From positions 241,546 to 305,545 of the forward strand of contig CAWKAZ010000014.1 of NCBI GenBank assembly GCA_963847715.1: DNA of 64,000 nt. Direction: 5' to 3'. The DNA is from Acidiflorens sp963847715 (GTDB taxonomy: Bacteria; Acidobacteriota; Terriglobia; Terriglobales; Acidobacteriaceae). Both the position numbers and the translations under genes were made by a program. The notes under the pieces are model-generated. The model was not told where the DNA came from. It searched no databases and saw only the letters and a list, made by a program, of their open reading frames with translations. Below, in pieces: positions 7,895 through 16,649 of this stretch. The number at the start of each line of letters is the position of its first letter. Position 1 is the first letter of the stretch.

Positions 7895-8830
7895 TTATTT
7901 CGAAGCGGATTCGGGGATTCGCGGAGGCTGCGGCGGCTCGACTCCGGGTGGAAGGCCCTTGGTGATGAAGTAGAGAGTCTCGGGGTGTTGGACCTCGATC
8001 CGGCCCTCCGGCATGACTTTGTACGGATTCCCGTTGGGATCGGCGGGGGTTCCGTGGATGAAGCCGGCACGCTCCAGATCTTGAATGCTGTCCGGAGACC
8101 TGCCGTTCTGTTGGCGATACTTTTCGATTACCTTTTCCAGGCGGGTGATGTCTTCATCCACCTGCAGAGCGCGCAGGTGTTCGACGGCATTCTGCCGGAT
8201 GCCTGCTTCTTTCGTACTCTGATACGTGGTGAACCACAACATGCGCGCGGTGTCGAACTCGCCCGCATGTTGCGCCATGCGGGCAGCCAGGATGGGCATG
8301 TATTCGTTGGTCACCGGTAATTTCGCACCCTGCGCGAATGCTTCCGCGGCGCGCGGATAGTCCTTGAACTCGGTGTAGTAGAGGAAGCCGAGATTGTAGT
8401 AGAGCCGCCACTGATCGGAATTGTGTTCGATTCCGAATTTCGTCAGCGAAAGCGCGGAGCCGGGCAGCCCGGCGCCGTTCGGCGGCTTGGGCGCGAGAAA
8501 GTTCGCTCCGAACTGGTAGGCGGGCAACAGTCTCGGATCCAGTTCCGTTGTGACCTCGAGAAGGGGCGCCAGCAGGCGGAAGTCGCTGGTGCCGTCGTGA
8601 TGCTGTTCGCCGAAATACTGCACGGCGCGCGTCCAGTAAATGTCGGCGAGGAGGCCCGTGTAGCCGAGGCTCATGCGCCGCAGCACGCGGGAGGATCGAA
8701 TGTAAAGGGCTTGCTGCGCCACGGCACCATGGCGAACTCCGTCGATGGCATTGAGCGTCGCAATTCCACCGGCCATGGAGACCAACAGCACAGCCGTCGC
8801 CACCAGGTTCACGCGCCGGGTAGAACTCAT
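7895..8830 (-). CDS. Membrane-anchored TPR protein linked to ABC exporter
   Basis: A 311-residue protein with one N-terminal membrane segment (about residues 8-27) and TPR-like helices in the middle, for example LYYNLGFLYYTEFKDYPRAA followed by PILAARMAQHAGEFDTA. The C-terminal region (HGTPADPNGNPYKVMPEGRI) looks like the short globular tail seen in pseudopilin-like or periplasmic proteins. Its ATG overlaps the permease stop by 4 nt, so it belongs to the ABC operon and may act with the exporter in the periplasm. The function is not known. Confidence 0.7.
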   Translation of the reverse strand: MSSTRRVNLVATAVLLVSMAGGIATLNAIDGVRHGAVAQQALYIRSSRVLRRMSLGYTGLLADIYWTRAVQYFGEQHHDGTSDFRLLAPLLEVTTELDPRLLPAYQFGANFLAPKPPNGAGLPGSALSLTKFGIEHNSDQWRLYYNLGFLYYTEFKDYPRAAEAFAQGAKLPVTNEYMPILAARMAQHAGEFDTARMLWFTTYQSTKEAGIRQNAVEHLRALQVDEDITRLEKVIEKYRQQNGRSPDSIQDLERAGFIHGTPADPNGNPYKVMPEGRIEVQHPETLYFITKGLPPGVEPPQPPRIPESASK

Positions 8831-9603
8831 TTCAAGTTCCGGCGCTGGAAAATCAGCACCGCTCCAGAGATGGCCATCGCCGAATAGAGAATTGCGTATG
8901 CCGTATTGAACAGGATCAACCGGCCCGCAATCGGGTCACCGTGTGCTGCCTGGCTGATCACGTTTAAAGCGGAGAAATTCGGCACTACGTACGCGAGGGC
9001 AGTCGCGATCGCTCCGGCTAATCCCGGTGTGATTCTGGCAAAGCCGCGCAGGTCTTCGGATAGATTTCCAATCACAAAGAGCGCGAAGGTAAATACGGCT
9101 GCCATCAGTGGTGTTGAGAACGACGAGAAGAAAAGCGATAGGGCGCAGACGATCAAGAACTCGAGCACGATGAAATACAGCGCGGCCAGCACCCAGACGT
9201 CTGTTTTTTCAAATTTGTGAGCCACGTAGAGCAGCGCGAGAAATACGCCCAGCGCCATGAAGAAGGTGTTGACTACCAGCGTTCCCGTGAGTCCGAAGAA
9301 CTTGCCCACGACAAACTCCCAGCGGCGGACCGGCCGGGAAAGAACGGTATAGAGAGTGCGTTTATCGATCTCTTTCGATACCAATCCAATGCCGATGAAG
9401 ATGGCGATGACTACGCCGAACAAGGAGACTGCGGTGAGTCCGAGGTTGACGACGACGAGCCGCTCAATGTCGATCGAGATTTCGCCGACTAGAATCGCGG
9501 CACCGGAAATCAGCAAGGCAAACGCGATCAGGTTGTACAACACGCGGTCGCGAACCGCTTCACGAAAGGTGTTGAAGGCGATGGATGCGATCCGTGAGCT
9601 CAT
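8827..9603 (-). CDS. ABC-2 type transporter permease
   Basis: A 258-residue membrane protein with about six hydrophobic segments and the NosY/ABC-2 signature at the start (FNTFREAVRDRVLYNL) and in the middle (SKEIDKRTLYTVLSRPVRRW). It should form the membrane channel for the ATPase encoded immediately upstream. It overlaps the ATPase gene by 4 nt (9600-9603) and the TPR gene by 4 nt (8827-8830). The cargo is unknown; related Cu-processing, lantibiotic and drug exporters share the same architecture. Confidence 0.87.
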   Translation of the reverse strand: MSSRIASIAFNTFREAVRDRVLYNLIAFALLISGAAILVGEISIDIERLVVVNLGLTAVSLFGVVIAIFIGIGLVSKEIDKRTLYTVLSRPVRRWEFVVGKFFGLTGTLVVNTFFMALGVFLALLYVAHKFEKTDVWVLAALYFIVLEFLIVCALSLFFSSFSTPLMAAVFTFALFVIGNLSEDLRGFARITPGLAGAIATALAYVVPNFSALNVISQAAHGDPIAGRLILFNTAYAILYSAMAISGAVLIFQRRNLK

Positions 9604-10601
9604 GCCCCAGCCCCTTTCCGAAGCTGCTCGGACTGTCCTTCCAGTCTCTGATTGTCCGGCTTTTGAATCTCCTGCTTTTGAATATCCGTGGGCCGCAGTT
9701 TCTGAATGTAATATTCCTCAAGCGAACTGCGGACTGGAGTCAGGGAAATCAGTTTGAGGCGTTCGCGCCTCAATAATTCCAAGGCGGCTTCCTGCTGCTC
9801 TTCGGGCAACACCGCGTTTACCATGTCGCCGCTGACCCGCGCTTCTGCCCCGAGCTTGGTCAAACCTGCGGGCACGGCTGGCGCAACGAAGATCACCTCA
9901 ACTTTGCCCTTGGCCTGGGACGTCAGTTCCGCGACCGCTCCCACTCCGCGCAACTCTCCCTGGTGGATGATGCCGACGCGATCGCACAGCGCTTCCGCAT
10001 CCGACAGAATGTGTGTCGAAAAGAAAACTGTCTTGCCCTCGGAGCGCAGCTGCTGAATCAGGTCGCGCACTTCGCGGCGGCCCATGGGATCGAGTCCCGA
10101 CATGGGCTCATCGAGAAAAACCAGCTTGGGATCATGCAGAATCGCCTGCGCCAGTCCGACGCGCTGCAACATGCCCTTGGAGAACTTGCGCAGCTGCACA
10201 CCGGCGGAATCGCTCAGGCCCACTCGCGCCAACATTTCTTCCACCCGCGCCGAACATGCCTTTGCTGGAACTCCGGATAAGCGGCCGTAATAGTTGAGCA
10301 GTTCCCGAGCGGTCAGGTGGTCGTAGAAATAGGGCTGTTCGGGCAGGAATCCGATCTGAGATTTCACCCGCGGATCATCCATATCCATGCCGAGAATCCG
10401 GGCGCTGCCGGCGGTCGGAAACACCAATCCGAGGAGGAGTTTGAGCGTAGTGGTTTTGCCCGCTCCGTTTGGACCGAGAAAGCCAAAGACTTCTCCTTCT
10501 TCGATGGTGAGGCGAAGCGGACGGAGGGCGAGTTTTGGCCGCTTACGCCAGAATCCGACAAGGTAGCTTTTTTCGAGGTCGAGAATTTCGATTGCAGCCA
10601 T
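9600..10601 (-). CDS. ABC transporter ATP-binding protein
   Basis: A 333-residue nucleotide-binding subunit. Walker A is GPNGAGKTTT (about residues 43-52), the signature is FSKGMLQRVGLAQ, Walker B with the D-loop is LVFLDEPMSGLDP and the switch histidine is in FFSTHIL. The C-terminal 100 residues are longer than the core domain and match the extension seen in ABC-2 exporter ATPases; the last 30 residues are polar and rich in Q. It is the first gene of a three-gene overlapping operon with the permease and the TPR protein. Confidence 0.92.
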   Translation of the reverse strand: MAAIEILDLEKSYLVGFWRKRPKLALRPLRLTIEEGEVFGFLGPNGAGKTTTLKLLLGLVFPTAGSARILGMDMDDPRVKSQIGFLPEQPYFYDHLTARELLNYYGRLSGVPAKACSARVEEMLARVGLSDSAGVQLRKFSKGMLQRVGLAQAILHDPKLVFLDEPMSGLDPMGRREVRDLIQQLRSEGKTVFFSTHILSDAEALCDRVGIIHQGELRGVGAVAELTSQAKGKVEVIFVAPAVPAGLTKLGAEARVSGDMVNAVLPEEQQEAALELLRRERLKLISLTPVRSSLEEYYIQKLRPTDIQKQEIQKPDNQRLEGQSEQLRKGAGA

Positions 10602-10768
10602 GGCTATCGGTTAATGCCGGGGCCCCTTACGTAAACTTGGATGTGGAAGCTGATAAACCGGATTATAAGCAATGCTCAGGCGAGATATGGCACAGACCAT
10701 GCCGAAAAGGTTACCAAGGTAAACCGTCGAGTTAACGCTACGGGCTATTATCTTCCCAGCCCGCGATG

Positions 10769-11257
10769 CTAGTTTTGCGGGGCCACCGAGGTATCGCAGG
10801 TGGAGATGGTGTTCATGCTCGCGCGTACGACTGCGTCAGCAAACGTGCAAAAGTAGCGTATGCCAGAGTAGTTCCACACGACCGGGGTGGCGACGAAGTT
10901 ATAGGTTGAGTTCGGGGAGCCGGACACATTGCTCAAAGTGAACGTGTAGCCGCTCTTCACTCCGCCCGCCAGTGCCGTATCAATCAGGCAGGCGCCGGTC
11001 GAATTCGGCGGGGTGCAGCTGGTGCCGCCTAATGCCGGCAGAGTGGCTGCATAGCCTACCGATGGGTAGGCGGAATTGTACGAGACCTGCGCGGTGTTCA
11101 GGGTGCGCAGAGAGGCCACCGCAGCCGACTCATTAGCGGCCATGCGCGAGCGCAGGAAACTGGGTATGGCGATCGCGGCAATAATCAAAATGATGGCCAC
11201 GACAATCAGTAATTCGATGAGTGAAAAGCCTCTTTTGTTTTGCATCGCGTTTCTCAT
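10769..11257 (-). CDS. pilA: Type IV major-pilin-like protein (paralogue 1)
   Basis: A 162-residue pilin precursor. I place the start at 11257 because AAGGAGATG lies just upstream. The prepilin peptidase site is RG^FSLIELLIVVAII, with the conserved Glu at position 5 of the mature protein and a long hydrophobic helix. The globular part has two cysteine pairs (SCTPPNSTGACLID near the middle and FCTFADAVVRAS...STCDTS at the end), a layout shared with the two neighbouring pilins. It would be processed by PilD and polymerised by PilB/PilC encoded 8 kb away. No terminator like those of the other two copies is found 3' of it. Confidence 0.9.
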   Translation of the reverse strand: MRNAMQNKRGFSLIELLIVVAIILIIAAIAIPSFLRSRMAANESAAVASLRTLNTAQVSYNSAYPSVGYAATLPALGGTSCTPPNSTGACLIDTALAGGVKSGYTFTLSNVSGSPNSTYNFVATPVVWNYSGIRYFCTFADAVVRASMNTISTCDTSVAPQN

Positions 11258-11489
11258 GACATCTCCTTGACCACGGACACGGTCATCCGCGCAAGTTCCA
11301 CTGAATCTGTTGCAACTTGGGTGCCGCAAACGGTCCCACCGTCACCGTCGTAAGTCATTTCGAATAAAGGTGCATTTGCGCAGAATCTCGGCGTTTACGA
11401 CAAGAGCCATCCCAAAGCCCTATTGAAATGACATTTTTTGTCAGTGGATTTCCACGATAGGGCAGTTCATCACCGTTAAGACGACCTAA

Positions 11490-11526
11490 CAAATAAAAAA
11501 GCAGAGGATTGCTCCTCTGCTTTTTC
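11490..11526 (-). terminator. Rho-independent terminator of pilin paralogue 2
   Basis: On the minus strand an 8-bp stem (GCAGAGGA/TCCTCTGC, 11501-11508 and 11513-11520) with a 4-nt loop is followed by a run of T. The A/T tracts on both sides extend the stem. It lies about 45 nt after the pilin stop codon. Confidence 0.85.
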
Positions 11527-11567
11527 TGGCTGGTACCCTCCCCCAGGCACTCTGCCAAACGCAAACT

Positions 11568-12044
11568 TTATTGCAGCGGCGAAACGGACGTGGTGCAAGT
11601 CGAGATCGTCGCCGAGCTGAAGCGGACGACAGCATCCGCAAACGAGCAGAAGTAACGCGTACCGGTCTGGTTCGGAGACAGCGGTGTCGCGATGAAAGTG
11701 TAGGTTGAGACCGGGGTTCCGGAGGTAGCTGAAATAGCGAAGGAATAGCCGCTCTTCGTGCCCGACGCCAGCTGCGTGTCGATAATGCAGGCGCCGGAGC
11801 TTCCTGGCGGCGTGCAGCTGGTTCCGGCGAGGGATCCTAGCGCCGCAGCAAAGCCGATGGTCGGATAGCTGGAGAAATAGGATATCTGCGCGGTATTGAG
11901 GGTCCGAAGCGAGGCAACAGCGGACGCCTCATTGGCGGCTATGCGTGCCCGCAAAAGGTTGGGAATTGCGATCGCCGCAATGATCAGAATGATAGCAACG
12001 ACAATCAACAATTCGATGAGCGAAAAGCCCTTTTCTTTCTTCAT
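11568..12044 (-). CDS. pilA: Type IV major-pilin-like protein (paralogue 2)
   Basis: A 158-residue pilin precursor starting at MKKEKGFSLIELL; the start at 12044 puts the leader peptide at six residues, typical for type IVa pilins. The hydrophobic N-terminal helix is nearly identical to those of paralogues 1 and 3. The globular domain keeps the cysteines of TSCTPPGSSGACIID and YFCSFADAVVRFS. An upstream in-frame extension to 12167 has no pilin character. The gene ends 42 nt before a strong terminator, so it is probably a single-gene transcript. Confidence 0.92.
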   Translation of the reverse strand: MKKEKGFSLIELLIVVAIILIIAAIAIPNLLRARIAANEASAVASLRTLNTAQISYFSSYPTIGFAAALGSLAGTSCTPPGSSGACIIDTQLASGTKSGYSFAISATSGTPVSTYTFIATPLSPNQTGTRYFCSFADAVVRFSSATISTCTTSVSPLQ

Positions 12045-12310
12045 CCGGTGGTCAACTCCGTCTGTGGGGATAATTTGATGTCGGAACGTTTCGTAGTTGC
12101 ATTTGAGGGGCCGATACCTGCAAGGGTGGGCGGCAGTGTGGATCGTGCACGAAAGTCTGTTCTTCAAGAGAAATGCGCGACAAAGACGGATTTAGAGTAA
12201 CTGTCGGGCATCAAAGTTGACACAAATTGACAGCGCGTTGCTGGAAATCACGCCAAATTTTGTCAGGTTGCGATGGGGTTAATCGTGAGAGGAGCGAAGA
12301 CTACCAAGAA

Positions 12311-12346
12311 ATAAAAAAAGCAGAGGATTTCTCCTCTGCTTCTTTC
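12311..12346 (-). terminator. Rho-independent terminator of pilin paralogue 3
   Basis: A 9-bp stem (AGCAGAGGA/TCCTCTGCT, 12319-12340) is followed on the minus strand by seven T residues. Stem sequence and the flanking GTACCCTCCCCCAGG are almost the same as at the terminator of paralogue 2, showing that the duplication included the 3' region. Confidence 0.87.
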
Positions 12347-12394
12347 CGGCTTGTACCCTCCCCCAGGTACTTTGCCAAAACCAAACTTACTAAG

Positions 12395-12871
12395 TTACTG
12401 CAGGGGGTTGGTGCCAGTGTCGCAAGCCGAGATAACGGCGCTGCTGGCGCGTACGACGGCATCCGCGAATGCGCAGAAATAACGGGTACCGGTCTGGTTC
12501 GGAGCCAACGGCGTGGCGATGAACTGGTAGGTGGAAGCAGGCGTGCCGCTAACACCAGACAGAGCAAAGTTGTAGCCGCTCTTCGATCCGCTGCTGAGCT
12601 GCGTATCGATCAAGCAAGCGCTGGTCGAGTTTGGCGGCGCGCAGACGTGCCAGCCAGGTGCGCCCATCGTGCCCGCGAAACCTACGGTCGGATAAGCAGA
12701 GTTGTAAGAGATCTGCGCCGTGTTGAGAGTACGAATCGATGCGACAGCGGACGACTCGTTCGCCGCAATACGTGCACGCAACAGGTTCGGGATAGCAATC
12801 GCGGCGATGATCAGGATGATCGCCACCACGATCAGCAGTTCGATCAGTGAGAAGCCCTTTTGTTTCCGCAT
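12395..12871 (-). CDS. pilA: Type IV major-pilin-like protein (paralogue 3)
   Basis: A 158-residue pilin precursor (MRKQKGFSLIELLIVVAII), with GAGGAAA a good distance upstream of the ATG. Same length and cysteine pattern as paralogue 2 (VCAPPNSTSACLID; YFCAFADAVVRAS; ISACDTG). This copy has the strongest ribosome-binding site of the three. Three pilins in tandem could serve as major and minor subunits or as alternative fibres; sequence alone does not tell which. The upstream 410 nt are non-coding and should hold its promoter. Confidence 0.92.
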   Translation of the reverse strand: MRKQKGFSLIELLIVVAIILIIAAIAIPNLLRARIAANESSAVASIRTLNTAQISYNSAYPTVGFAGTMGAPGWHVCAPPNSTSACLIDTQLSSGSKSGYNFALSGVSGTPASTYQFIATPLAPNQTGTRYFCAFADAVVRASSAVISACDTGTNPLQ

Positions 12872-13281
12872 TTATAGTTTCCTCGTCTCCGTTTGACTAG
12901 TTTGGTTGGATGACCAACTCGCGAGTACTATCGCACTCTGAGGGCCAGAGGCCCAAGTGACGGAAGTCAGATGTCCTTCCGGTGTGAAGCGTCGTGTTTT
13001 CAGCGATATTCCGCGTAATAGTCACCACCCGATTCCCCTCAAATTCCGTCAGGATGACACTTTCAGAGAGTCCAATTGACAAATTTTGCCAGTCGCTCGC
13101 CATCGGTTGATTCCCCGCAAACGGCCCACCAGCGGCGGTGTCTGCCACTTCTGCAAGGTTCTAACCGCATCCTTAGTTTGGAAATGTCGGTCGTTCCACT
13201 AGCCAGCCTGGGCAGCGAGCCGCGATGGCGCTGCATCGACTTTGGAATCGTGCGCTAGAATTGGGAACCGCTGGAGCTAGC
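12872..13281. other. Divergent intergenic region between pilin 3 and the Rieske gene
   Basis: No gene was recognised in these 410 nt. The region should contain the promoters of pilin 3 (minus) and of the Rieske oxygenase (plus). A short inverted repeat AGTTTGGT/ACCAACT spans 12898-12919. The string GACAAATTTTGCCAG at about 13078 resembles CCAAATTTTGTCAGG found upstream of pilin 2 (about 12252), which may be a shared regulatory site. No convincing -24/-12 sigma-54 element could be aligned. Confidence 0.4.
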
Positions 13282-14367
13282 ATGACTGATCTTCGATTAG
13301 ACGCCGATCGCGATATCGCTCGCGCCTCTACCCTGCCCGCGCCTCTCTATTTCGGTGCCGAGACTTTCGAGGAAGAAAAACGAAGGATCTTTGGGTGCAC
13401 CTGGCAGGCTGTAGGCCATGTGCGTCAGGCGCTGAACCCCGGGGACTACTTCACTTTTGACCTGATTGGGGAGCCGCTGCTGATTGTTCGCGGCGAGGAC
13501 GATGTTCTGCGCGGCTTCTATAACGTGTGCCGTCATCGCGCGGGCAATCCCGCCTCTGGTTGCGGGAATCGGAAGCTTTTCCGCTGCGGTTACCACGGGT
13601 GGACTTACCGGCTCGACGGGGCTCTGCTGGTGACGCCGGAGTTCGATGGCGTACAGGATTTCGATGCCGAGGAATTCGGACTGGCTCCGGTTCGCATCGA
13701 GGAATGGTTCAACCTGATCTTCGTCAATCTGGATCCGGGTGCGGGGCCGCTGCAGGAGTCACTGGGCGAATTGCCGTTGCAAGCGGAGAAATTTGATTTT
13801 AGGAACATGAAGTTCTCCGAGCGCCGCACCTATGAGATGAACTGCAACTGGAAGACCTATATCGATAACTATCTCGAGGGCTACCATGTGCCGAGCGTGC
13901 ATCCTTCGTTAAATCGGGAAATTAATTACAACGCGTATACGGTCGAGCCTTATCACCAGCACGTTCGTCAATGGACGCCGATCCGCGGCGCTCAGCCCGG
14001 TGATGAGAAGGCGCGCCGGTACCAACAAGCGGGTGAAGATTTGACCGCCGACTATTTCTGGATATTTCCCAACTGGATGCTCAACTGCTATCCCGACAAT
14101 GTGTCGCTCAACATCATCCTGCCGCTGGGTCCCGAGCGTACGCTGGCAATCTTCGAATGGTATTTGCCGGAGAAGGATCTGGGGAGTGAAGCAGCCGGCA
14201 AAGCGTTGGCCTTCAGCGACGAGATCCAGGTGGAAGATGTTGGCATCTGCGAGATCGTGCAAAAGAATCTGCGATCCCGCAGCTATTACGCTGGGCGCTA
14301 CAGCGTGAAACAGGAAAAAGGTGTGCATGCCTTCCACCAGATGTACCGCGAACTGATGCCGGGATAG
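13282..14367 (+). CDS. Rieske [2Fe-2S] aromatic-ring-hydroxylase-type oxygenase, alpha subunit
   Basis: A 361-residue protein starting at the ATG at 13282, which has GGAG five nucleotides upstream. The Rieske cluster ligands are CRH (Cys83/His85) and CGYH (Cys102/His105). The catalytic-domain mononuclear iron site is in DNYLEGYHVPSVH (Asn196, Glu199, His202, His207), the pattern of choline monooxygenase, glycine-betaine demethylase and related ring hydroxylases. No ferredoxin or reductase gene is adjacent, so the electron donor is encoded elsewhere. Substrate cannot be assigned; a quaternary-amine or small aromatic substrate would fit the family. Confidence 0.88.
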   Translation: MTDLRLDADRDIARASTLPAPLYFGAETFEEEKRRIFGCTWQAVGHVRQALNPGDYFTFDLIGEPLLIVRGEDDVLRGFYNVCRHRAGNPASGCGNRKLFRCGYHGWTYRLDGALLVTPEFDGVQDFDAEEFGLAPVRIEEWFNLIFVNLDPGAGPLQESLGELPLQAEKFDFRNMKFSERRTYEMNCNWKTYIDNYLEGYHVPSVHPSLNREINYNAYTVEPYHQHVRQWTPIRGAQPGDEKARRYQQAGEDLTADYFWIFPNWMLNCYPDNVSLNIILPLGPERTLAIFEWYLPEKDLGSEAAGKALAFSDEIQVEDVGICEIVQKNLRSRSYYAGRYSVKQEKGVHAFHQMYRELMPG

Positions 14368-14672
14368 CCTGAGGTTGGCGCCGTTGCTTCAGTGGTCCTG
14401 TCGGACACTGTGTCATGGCTACTCTTTCGCCCCTCCAGGGCTCTTTCATTTTCCGCTTCTACACCACGGCTAGCGCCGTGGGCTGCATTCTTCCGCCGCT
14501 TCGCGGCTCGGTGTGCGTCGCGCCTTAACACTGACGATCCGCAGTTACTTCCGATTGGCAGCGAGCTTCGGTCTTCGGTCGCACACCTGCAACACCGTTA
14601 AAATTGTCGGTGGTGGGAATCTTTCTTTGGTAGTAAGCAAGGCGGGGTCCCGCTGACGAGATTGCGCTCACT
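14368..14672. other. Non-coding spacer with palindromes
   Basis: About 305 nt without a recognisable gene. It holds CCACGGCTAGCGCCGTGG (14465-14482), a palindrome, and CCGCCGCTTCGCGGC near 14493. These look like the dispersed short hairpins seen elsewhere in the window. No promoter or RNA gene could be supported. Confidence 0.4.
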
Positions 14673-16607
14673 ATGCCGGCCTCCACGGAAAAGCGTACTG
14701 TCATCTTCTGCCTGATTCTGGTGGCGGCTACGCTGGCGTTCTACAATCCCATCGTTCGTAACGGGTTCACCGATTTTGATGACTCCGTATACATCCTGAA
14801 AAATACGCAGGTTCAGACAGGCCTGACGTGGGACACGGTGAAATGGTCGTTTACGACGTTTCACGCCGGATATTGGCATCCGGTGACTTGGATGTCGCAT
14901 GCCTTGGACTGCCAGATTTTTCGGCTCAATCCGGCGGGTCACCACTACGTGAACCTCTTGCTGCATGCGGCCTGTGCGGTCCTTCTATTCTTGTTGCTGC
15001 TGCAGGCAACCGGGCTTCTCTGGCCCAGTTTGCTGGTGGGTGCCTTGTTTGCCCTGCACCCGGTCAACGTTGAGTCGGTCGCCTGGATTGCAGAACGCAA
15101 GAACGTGCTCAGCATGCTGTTTTTCCTTCTGGCGCTGCTTGCGTACGACCGCTATGCGCGGACGGAAAGGAAATATCTCTTCTGGTTGGTCACGCTCGCG
15201 TTTGCTTTGGGCCTGATGGCCAAGCCACAAATTGTGACCTTGCCGTTTGTACTCCTGTTGTGGGACTACTGGCCGCTGCAGCGATTGCGGTGGGGAAATG
15301 CGCAGGAGGCCTCGGCGGCGACTCCGCGATCGTTGACCCGGCGAACATTGACCCGGCGAACATTCGGATATCTCGTCCTGGAAAAACTTCCGCTCTTTGT
15401 GCTGGCGGCTGCGGATTCCGTGATCACCGTAATCGCGCAACGCGCGGGGGGCGCGGTGCGGACGGCGGAAGAATTCTCCATATCTGCGCGCCTGGAGAAT
15501 GTGGTGGTGTCGTATGTGCGCTACTTGGGCGAGATGGTTTGGCCATTGCGGCTGGCTCCCATGTATCCGCATCCGGGAAATTCTCTGACTGGGTTGCAGG
15601 TCGTGGGAGCTGCGGTGGTCCTGCTGATCGTGTCTGCGCTCGTGTTGCGGTGGCATGAGCGCCGTTATTTGATATTCGGCTGGTTCTGGTTTCTGGGAAC
15701 GCTGGTGCCGATGATCGGACTGGTTGCGGTGGGCGAGCAGGCGATGGCGGACCGGTTTGCCTATATTCCATTCATCGGATTGTTCGTAGCAGTCGTGTGG
15801 GGACTGGCGGAACTGGTGTCCGAGTATCGCGTGCTGGGAAAGGTGCTGGCGGGCGCCGCCGTGATCGCGGTCTTTATTCTTGGATCCCTCACTTATCACC
15901 AACTCGGTTACTGGCACGACGATGAGACGCTTTGGCGCTACACACTCAGCGTCACTGGGCGGAATTACATGGCGCACGACAATCTCGCTCTTGCGCTTGC
16001 CAAGCAGGGGCGAACGGATGAGGCGGTTGCGGAATTCCGAGCGGCCAATGCCCTCCATCGATATCCGCCCGCGCAGGTTCTGGCGCTGGCCTTGTATGAG
16101 GAAAGAGTTGGACATCCGCGGGAGGCGATAGAAGATTGTAATTCGATTTTGCGCGCCTCCGCTGATCCGACGCTTCAATCCGCGACTTGGAGCGCATTGG
16201 GCCAGGCTCATCTGCAGTTGCGTGAATTCGATCCGGCCGGGGAGGCCTACGCCGAGGCGTTGCGCCTGAATCCGGAGGACGCAGCGTCACTGGTTGGCTC
16301 CGCCATATTAAAGATGCGGCAACGTGAATATGACATGGCGGTTGCGCAACTTATCCATGCCGCCAAGGTCGATCCCAGTGATGTGAACTTCCTTTTGCTG
16401 GCCGAAGCGCTACGGCGCGTTGGAAACTTTGCCAACGCGGATGCGGCGACGGCGCAGGCTCAAAGCGTCTCGCAGGATTTACAGGGAGCGCAAAACACTG
16501 CCGCGCAGATACTCTCGGTTGCTGTGAGCGACTCTGACATGGCGGCGCTGCGAGGGATTTCGACCGCCGGCACGCCGGGAAAAAGCGGGAGCAAACCAAC
16601 GCAGTAG
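14673..16607 (+). CDS. TMTC-like polytopic membrane protein with C-terminal TPR repeats
   Basis: A 644-residue protein. The first 430 residues contain about nine to ten hydrophobic segments, with the GT-C-like loop motif NGFTDFDDSVYILKN after the first segment, then FHAGYWHPVTWMSH and GHHYVNLLLHA. This arrangement matches TMTC/PMT-type membrane mannosyltransferase-like proteins, in which an acidic pair in the first external loop is catalytic. The last 200 residues are TPR repeats (for example AHDNLALALAKQGRTDEAVA and GQAHLQLREFDPAGEAYAEA). It may glycosylate exported proteins, but activity is inferred from the family only. A perfect 15-bp tandem duplication at 15333-15362 gives LTRRTLTRRT in a cytoplasmic loop. 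Confidence 0.8.
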   Translation: MPASTEKRTVIFCLILVAATLAFYNPIVRNGFTDFDDSVYILKNTQVQTGLTWDTVKWSFTTFHAGYWHPVTWMSHALDCQIFRLNPAGHHYVNLLLHAACAVLLFLLLLQATGLLWPSLLVGALFALHPVNVESVAWIAERKNVLSMLFFLLALLAYDRYARTERKYLFWLVTLAFALGLMAKPQIVTLPFVLLLWDYWPLQRLRWGNAQEASAATPRSLTRRTLTRRTFGYLVLEKLPLFVLAAADSVITVIAQRAGGAVRTAEEFSISARLENVVVSYVRYLGEMVWPLRLAPMYPHPGNSLTGLQVVGAAVVLLIVSALVLRWHERRYLIFGWFWFLGTLVPMIGLVAVGEQAMADRFAYIPFIGLFVAVVWGLAELVSEYRVLGKVLAGAAVIAVFILGSLTYHQLGYWHDDETLWRYTLSVTGRNYMAHDNLALALAKQGRTDEAVAEFRAANALHRYPPAQVLALALYEERVGHPREAIEDCNSILRASADPTLQSATWSALGQAHLQLREFDPAGEAYAEALRLNPEDAASLVGSAILKMRQREYDMAVAQLIHAAKVDPSDVNFLLLAEALRRVGNFANADAATAQAQSVSQDLQGAQNTAAQILSVAVSDSDMAALRGISTAGTPGKSGSKPTQ

Positions 16608-16649
16608 CAGTTTGCTGAAAAACTCTAGCCGGAAGAAAAACGACCACCA

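Noticed and set aside
12227..12850. 207-codon plus-strand open frame over pilin paralogue 3 and its terminator
   Set aside because: It runs through a terminator and antisense to a well-defined pilin.
12044..13100. Sigma-54 (-24/-12) promoter upstream of pilins
   Set aside because: TGGCGTGATTTCCAGCA near 12235-12255 looks similar, but the spacing between GG and GC is one base off and no second match supports it.
14985..16211. Long open frame (408 codons) on the minus strand opposite the TMTC-like gene
   Set aside because: Composition is rich in Arg, His and Gln as expected of an antisense shadow, and the plus-strand protein has clear membrane and TPR features.
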